This document shows positions 21,690 through 24,523 of a stretch of 24,523 nucleotides of DNA, in pieces. The notes beneath the pieces were generated by a model. The model was not told the origin of the DNA. It saw only the letters and a list, made by a program, of their open reading frames with translations, and made no database searches. The stretch is taken from positions 1 to 24,523 of IMG/VR virus record IMGVR_UViG_3300025828_000186. One strand, 5' to 3'. The position numbers were made by a program, and so were the translations under genes. Source of the stretch: a virus. Numbering within the stretch: position 1 is the stretch's first letter; the number at the start of each line of letters is the position of its first letter.

Positions 21690-21710
21690 TATCCCTCCGT
21701 TGTAAGAAGA

Positions 21711-21730
21711 CGGGGGGCTTGCGCCCCCCG
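21711..21730 (-). terminator. GC-rich perfect hairpin with GCAA tetraloop between SSB and recombinase
   Basis: On the minus strand CGGGGGGC, loop GCAA, GCCCCCCG: an 8-bp perfect stem with a GNRA tetraloop. It is followed by TCTTCTTAC, too poor in T for a strong intrinsic terminator. It may attenuate or protect mRNA ends, so that SSB is made in excess over recombinase, with partial readthrough. Confidence 0.6.
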
Positions 21731-21737
21731 CCTAGTA

Positions 21738-22490
21738 TTACACACCCATTGCAGCGAATGCGGCATCAACGGTGGAACCTGTGGAGGTATCCTCGCCACC
21801 GTAGCGAACGGTCTCCTGACCACCCTCTGGCATAAGGTAGTCGTCGAGAATCTTCTGAACCTGCTCGGAAGTCTTACGGTCGAAAATCTCGTAAAGGTCA
21901 ATGCCGTGCTCCATCCACTCTGTTGCGGTAGAATCTTCCTCACAGAGCACAGATGGCTTTGGACGTGCTTGCAAGCTGTCAAACACAACGCGGTCTCCCT
22001 TACCAAAGTTCTTGTTGATGTAGGAAACCTTCAAGTCAAAGCCCTTCTTTGGGTCAGTCACATCGCCATAGTCCTCATCAAGAATGGTCTCAATGATGGC
22101 TTTGTAAGCTGTCTTTGGGAAAGACCAAAGAACAACACCTCGCTCTTCCTGCCCACGAATAATCGCAGGAGCGTAGAAGCGCTGGGTGACAAACAACTTC
22201 TTTGCTTGGTTTTGGCTATCAGGTGTGCCCTCACGGAACAGTGAAGTAGCGAACTCACAGATGGGGCACTCGTCTCCGAAGTTGCGCTTCGGACACATTA
22301 CACCACCCTTATCCACATTGTAGTGGAAGTGTAGTTCCTTCACGGGATCACCGTCAGGGTCAGGTAGAATACGAATCATGTGCGTACCAACCTCTGGCTT
22401 CCAGAACACATTGTTGTTCTTTCCACTAGCCTTTGCCTTTCCGTCAAGAACGTCGAGTTTTGCTTTAAGCTTGCTAAAATCAATTGCCAT
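21738..22490 (-). CDS. gp32-type single-stranded DNA-binding protein
   Basis: This 250-aa protein carries the zinc-ribbon spacing of T4 gp32: H56, C66, C75 and C78 (HFHYNVDKGGVMCPKRNFGD then ECPIC). The N-terminal FSKLKAKLDVLDGKAKASG is the basic cooperativity-type arm, followed by RILPDPDGDPVKELHFHYN strands of the OB fold. It coats ssDNA at the fork for recombinase and helicase. The C-tail (DTSTGSTVDAAFAAMGV) is less acidic than in T4. A perfect consensus sigma-70 promoter (22525-22553) and AAGGAG lie just upstream, matching the high expression expected. Confidence 0.92.
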   Translation of the reverse strand: MAIDFSKLKAKLDVLDGKAKASGKNNNVFWKPEVGTHMIRILPDPDGDPVKELHFHYNVDKGGVMCPKRNFGDECPICEFATSLFREGTPDSQNQAKKLFVTQRFYAPAIIRGQEERGVVLWSFPKTAYKAIIETILDEDYGDVTDPKKGFDLKVSYINKNFGKGDRVVFDSLQARPKPSVLCEEDSTATEWMEHGIDLYEIFDRKTSEQVQKILDDYLMPEGGQETVRYGGEDTSTGSTVDAAFAAMGV

Positions 22491-22524
22491 TTTATTTCTC
22501 CTTATTTGCTATAAACTTGCTATT

Positions 22525-22553
22525 ATTATACTATTCATTACTTGCTTTGTCAA
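22525..22553 (-). promoter_or_regulatory. Perfect consensus sigma-70 promoter before SSB
   Basis: On the minus strand TTGACA (22548-22553), exactly 17 bp, TATAAT (22525-22530). The -35 and spacer overlap the last codons of the upstream gene (stop at 22531). Confidence 0.85.
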
Positions 22554-23388
22554 TAGCCTCTACCAAAACTTTGTTTTGAACTGCTGTGGTAGAGTTTTTG
22601 ACATAAATGATATCTTCTTCGTATGGTACGGAGAAGACTTTGAAAGAGGTGCGAACACCTTCTTTCTTGAAGCCGCTAAACGACTTCACTACTTTGTCAT
22701 AAAGTTCTGTGTCTGTTTTTACCTTTTCCTCACTGATTCCGTAGAACACCTCCTGTTCGCGGGTGAATAAGAGTTTACCAAGATCGGTGACGCTTGTCAA
22801 GTCAAAATCGCAGTATGAGATAGAAGAAATAACTGCGTTCTGAGAACTGTCCTCGTCAAGACCAAAAAGGTTGTCCTGGCTTCTAAGCCAGTTAAAAGTG
22901 TGATAATGTCGTGCTGCGCTGCTTGCAACTGACTTCTTCATCTCTGTAAGCACCACACCTGGGGTTACTGCTTTAACCAAGTCTAGGTCAAAAAGATACC
23001 AACGCTTGAATACCTTGGAGCGCACCATTTCTTGGGTGACTCCGTGTACCAAGTTGTGTGCCATTATAGCACTTTGGTTAAGCAAGTCAAGTTTTGGTTG
23101 TAAATAAATAATATCTACTTCTTTTTCTCTTAGTTGCTCCAAAACTCGGAGCGATGTGAGCGACACCATCTCGCCACCTGAAATAACGCACGTTACTTCG
23201 TCAGATACGGTGGATAAGTACCGCTTCAACCCTTTTACGGGCTCGTCGTAGCGTTCTGGGTCGGAAAATATTGGTATTTTGAACTCCACAGCGCTGTGAC
23301 CTATGGTATAGGTGTTATATTCGGGGTAGGAAGCCAAAAACTCTGCGAAAAGAGCGGCTGACTCTCCGATTGATACAATACTTCTCAT
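22531..23388 (-). CDS. Unrecognised protein, possible divergent tubulin/FtsZ-like fold
   Basis: This 285-aa protein starts MRSIVSIGESAALFAEFLAS and overlaps the polymerase TGA as ATGA, with GGGAAG before the ATG. It is read as alternating strands and helices with a central CVISGGEMVSLTSLRVLEQL (68-87), whose position resembles the tubulin G-box GGGTGTG but lacks its Gly repeats, then IIYLQPKLDLL and AHNLVHGV, which recall FtsZ's segments after the G-box. The C-terminal half is mixed alpha/beta. Nucleotide binding is not assured. It holds two internal promoters (23063, 22772). If not tubulin-like, it is simply an unknown replication-block protein. Confidence 0.75.
   Translation of the reverse strand: MRSIVSIGESAALFAEFLASYPEYNTYTIGHSAVEFKIPIFSDPERYDEPVKGLKRYLSTVSDEVTCVISGGEMVSLTSLRVLEQLREKEVDIIYLQPKLDLLNQSAIMAHNLVHGVTQEMVRSKVFKRWYLFDLDLVKAVTPGVVLTEMKKSVASSAARHYHTFNWLRSQDNLFGLDEDSSQNAVISSISYCDFDLTSVTDLGKLLFTREQEVFYGISEEKVKTDTELYDKVVKSFSGFKKEGVRTSFKVFSVPYEEDIIYVKNSTTAVQNKVLVEAIDKASNE
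22772..22800 (-). promoter_or_regulatory. Possible internal sigma-70 promoter (weak)
   Basis: On the minus strand TTGACA (22795-22800), 17 bp, TAAACT (22772-22777). Perfect -35, mediocre -10, inside a coding sequence. Tentative. Confidence 0.25.
23063..23090 (-). promoter_or_regulatory. Internal sigma-70 promoter candidate
   Basis: On the minus strand TTGACT (23085-23090), 16 bp, TATAAT (23063-23068). Inside the tubulin-like-candidate gene; it could add to SSB expression. Confidence 0.45.
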
Positions 23389-24523
23389 AGAACTTCCCTC
23401 ATGTCGCCGTAGTTCTTGCCAATGTTCATGTGAAGGCTGAACTTGTGGTCTCCGTAGGTCGAAAGAACAGACATAATGTCATTTATTTTTCCTTTTTCCT
23501 TTGCATCGAAGTCCAAAACTACGCTGTCGTGGATAAAAAATGAAATGTGCGACTTCATACCCCACTCTTTCATTTTATCAGACAGCTTGGCGATGTTTGT
23601 CAAAAAAATGTCGTTAAATGTGCTCTGGACGATGTAGTTTAGTGCTCGTGTCTCATCAACCCTAATCTTCCTTCCTAGAGGGTTGGTGATAAACTCGCCA
23701 TCGTAGAACTTGTTGATTATCTCCTGCCTATTAAATAGTTCTTCAAGCTGCTTGTTTTTCTTACGAGGGTCGTAGAGCCATGCGAAGAACTTCTTTTTAA
23801 CTTCGTCTCGCGTGTATTTGCCACCGAAGACGTTCTCATTGACCCACTTGTGTAGGTCGCCTTCGGGGATAGGTCTGCCGGTTAGATAGAACAGTGTAGC
23901 GACCTCTGCCGAGACAACATCGAACTCAAGAAAAACGTTTCTGTAAGGCTCTATAACGCCGCGCATTTTTTTAGGCATAAGAAGTATTGGAAAAGAGTTT
24001 TTCTTCGTTGCCATGCGACCTGTGCGCGTTCCAAAGGTACTATAGTTTATGTAAGGGTTCGCCTTGTATTTGGCGTATTCTGCTCTGCCCTTTTCGGTTG
24101 CTAGTTGTACTTTGATGTTGGAAGCGTTGAGTTTTACTGGACGGGTTGATACTTCCTTCGCCAACTTCTCGACTTTGATTAGATGGTCGTAGTTCGGAGG
24201 CTTGGGATAGTTTTGTAGAACATGTTGAGTTATTTTATTTTTTAGTTCTGCGTGTTGTTTGAGAAACCTGTGAGGAACAAGTTCGTAGAAACAAAACTCA
24301 TCGACTGTGAGCCCGACGTGGTAAAAAGACTTGAGCAAGGCTTTGAGCCTGCCTTGGGCTGCTTCCCAACATTCTTTTAGTTCCTCGGGGCAAACATCGA
24401 TAGGGTCTTTGCCACCTGTGTAAAGTTCTGCGAACTGAACGTGGTCAGGTAGATAAGAATGATAGTTCCAAGTCGCAGAGCCTTCCTCGGGAACGTGGTC
24501 GAAATGTAGCCGACCGTCGTAGT
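23385..24523 (-). CDS. Family A DNA polymerase (PolA-like), partial (5' end cut by window edge)
   Basis: The frame is open from the right edge to TGA at 23385, giving 378 visible residues. A TTG at 24338 is not a credible start because conserved-looking coding continues upstream. Palm motif A is EFDVVSAEVATLFYLTG (catalytic Asp at 23919-23921, followed by S and E as in DxxSxE). Motif B is TRDEVKKKFFAWLYD with R, K and Y at Pol I spacing (R754/K758/Y766). Motif C is FFIHDSVVLDF, which has HDS where most have HDE. TRTGRMATKKNSFPIL and NYIVQSTFNDIF match the Pol I GR-x-S...N-x-QNIP and Q-G-T-A-A-D regions. The missing 5' part could hold a 3'-5' exonuclease. It is followed by ATGA into the next gene. 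Confidence 0.9.
   Translation of the reverse strand, partial: YDGRLHFDHVPEEGSATWNYHSYLPDHVQFAELYTGGKDPIDVCPEELKECWEAAQGRLKALLKSFYHVGLTVDEFCFYELVPHRFLKQHAELKNKITQHVLQNYPKPPNYDHLIKVEKLAKEVSTRPVKLNASNIKVQLATEKGRAEYAKYKANPYINYSTFGTRTGRMATKKNSFPILLMPKKMRGVIEPYRNVFLEFDVVSAEVATLFYLTGRPIPEGDLHKWVNENVFGGKYTRDEVKKKFFAWLYDPRKKNKQLEELFNRQEIINKFYDGEFITNPLGRKIRVDETRALNYIVQSTFNDIFLTNIAKLSDKMKEWGMKSHISFFIHDSVVLDFDAKEKGKINDIMSVLSTYGDHKFSLHMNIGKNYGDMREVL

Noticed and set aside
21678-22244. 188-aa plus-strand frame opposite SSB
   Set aside because: It lies entirely opposite the well-supported gp32-type gene and the hairpin, with no family resemblance.
24336-24338. TTG start for the family A polymerase
   Set aside because: The frame continues open and protein-like to the window edge, so the gene is cut at its 5' end and not started here.
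1-24523. tRNA genes, CRISPR arrays, insertion sequences, integrase or attachment sites
   Set aside because: None was recognised on either strand by reading; a tRNAscan and repeat search would be needed to exclude them firmly.

Overview
The window is a contiguous piece of a double-stranded DNA bacteriophage genome, probably a lytic, T4-like (myovirus-type) phage of a Gram-negative, perhaps marine, host. The reasons are the mix of replication genes (UvsX/RecA-type recombinase, gp32-type SSB, DnaB-type helicase, FEN-type 5'-3' exonuclease, family A and family C DNA polymerases), nucleotide genes (class II ribonucleotide reductase, ThyX, dCMP deaminase, an IMPDH/GMPR-family enzyme), redoxins, lysis genes and virion genes. 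All of them lie on the minus strand, packed with ATGA, GTGA, TAATG or TAAATG junctions. Host and family are inferences; no tRNA, integrase, CRISPR array or insertion sequence was seen. The genes at both ends are cut by the window.

In the direction of transcription (right to left): (1) 24523-15691 is a replication and nucleotide block: family A polymerase (partial), an unrecognised protein with a possible tubulin/FtsZ-like layout, SSB, RecA/UvsX, dCMP deaminase, a small protein, FEN exonuclease, DnaB helicase and class II RNR. (2) 15596-12165 is a virion and lysis-accessory block: a large virion protein, an XhlA-like membrane protein, a small virion protein, a LamG-like protein and a short hypothetical. 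(3) 12113-1898 is a second metabolic and replication block behind a good sigma-70 promoter: a basic/proline-rich protein, glutaredoxin, a helical protein, a GroES-like co-chaperonin, acyl-CoA thioesterase, ThyX, a lytic transglycosylase, a Rossmann-like protein with a nucleotidyltransferase-like protein, a coiled-coil protein, DNA polymerase III alpha (DnaE type), a zinc-ribbon protein, thioredoxin, IMPDH/GMPR, an RHH regulator and a sigma region-4 protein. (4) 1879-1 holds a 55-aa protein, a very acidic scaffold-like protein, an HExxH membrane protein, a hypothetical and a cut gene.

The genes fit together as follows. The dCMP deaminase and ThyX make dTMP. RNR, with thioredoxin and glutaredoxin as likely reductants, makes deoxynucleotides. 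SSB, recombinase, helicase, FEN and two unrelated DNA polymerases copy the genome. The GroES-like protein, scaffold and virion proteins belong to assembly, and the transglycosylase and XhlA-like protein to lysis or entry.

Two regulatory layers can be read. Near-consensus sigma-70 promoters (TTGACA or TTGACT, 16-18 bp spacer, TATAAT-like) precede or sit inside early-type genes. A separate exact 9-mer, ACTATTTAT on the coding strand, lies 25-33 nt upstream of three genes of late type (large virion protein, XhlA-like protein, scaffold) and may be the phage late promoter. The most unusual content is the pair of polymerases from two families, the tubulin-like candidate, the CBS-less IMPDH/GMPR enzyme with altered catalytic motifs, and the acyl-CoA thioesterase wedged between co-chaperonin and ThyX.
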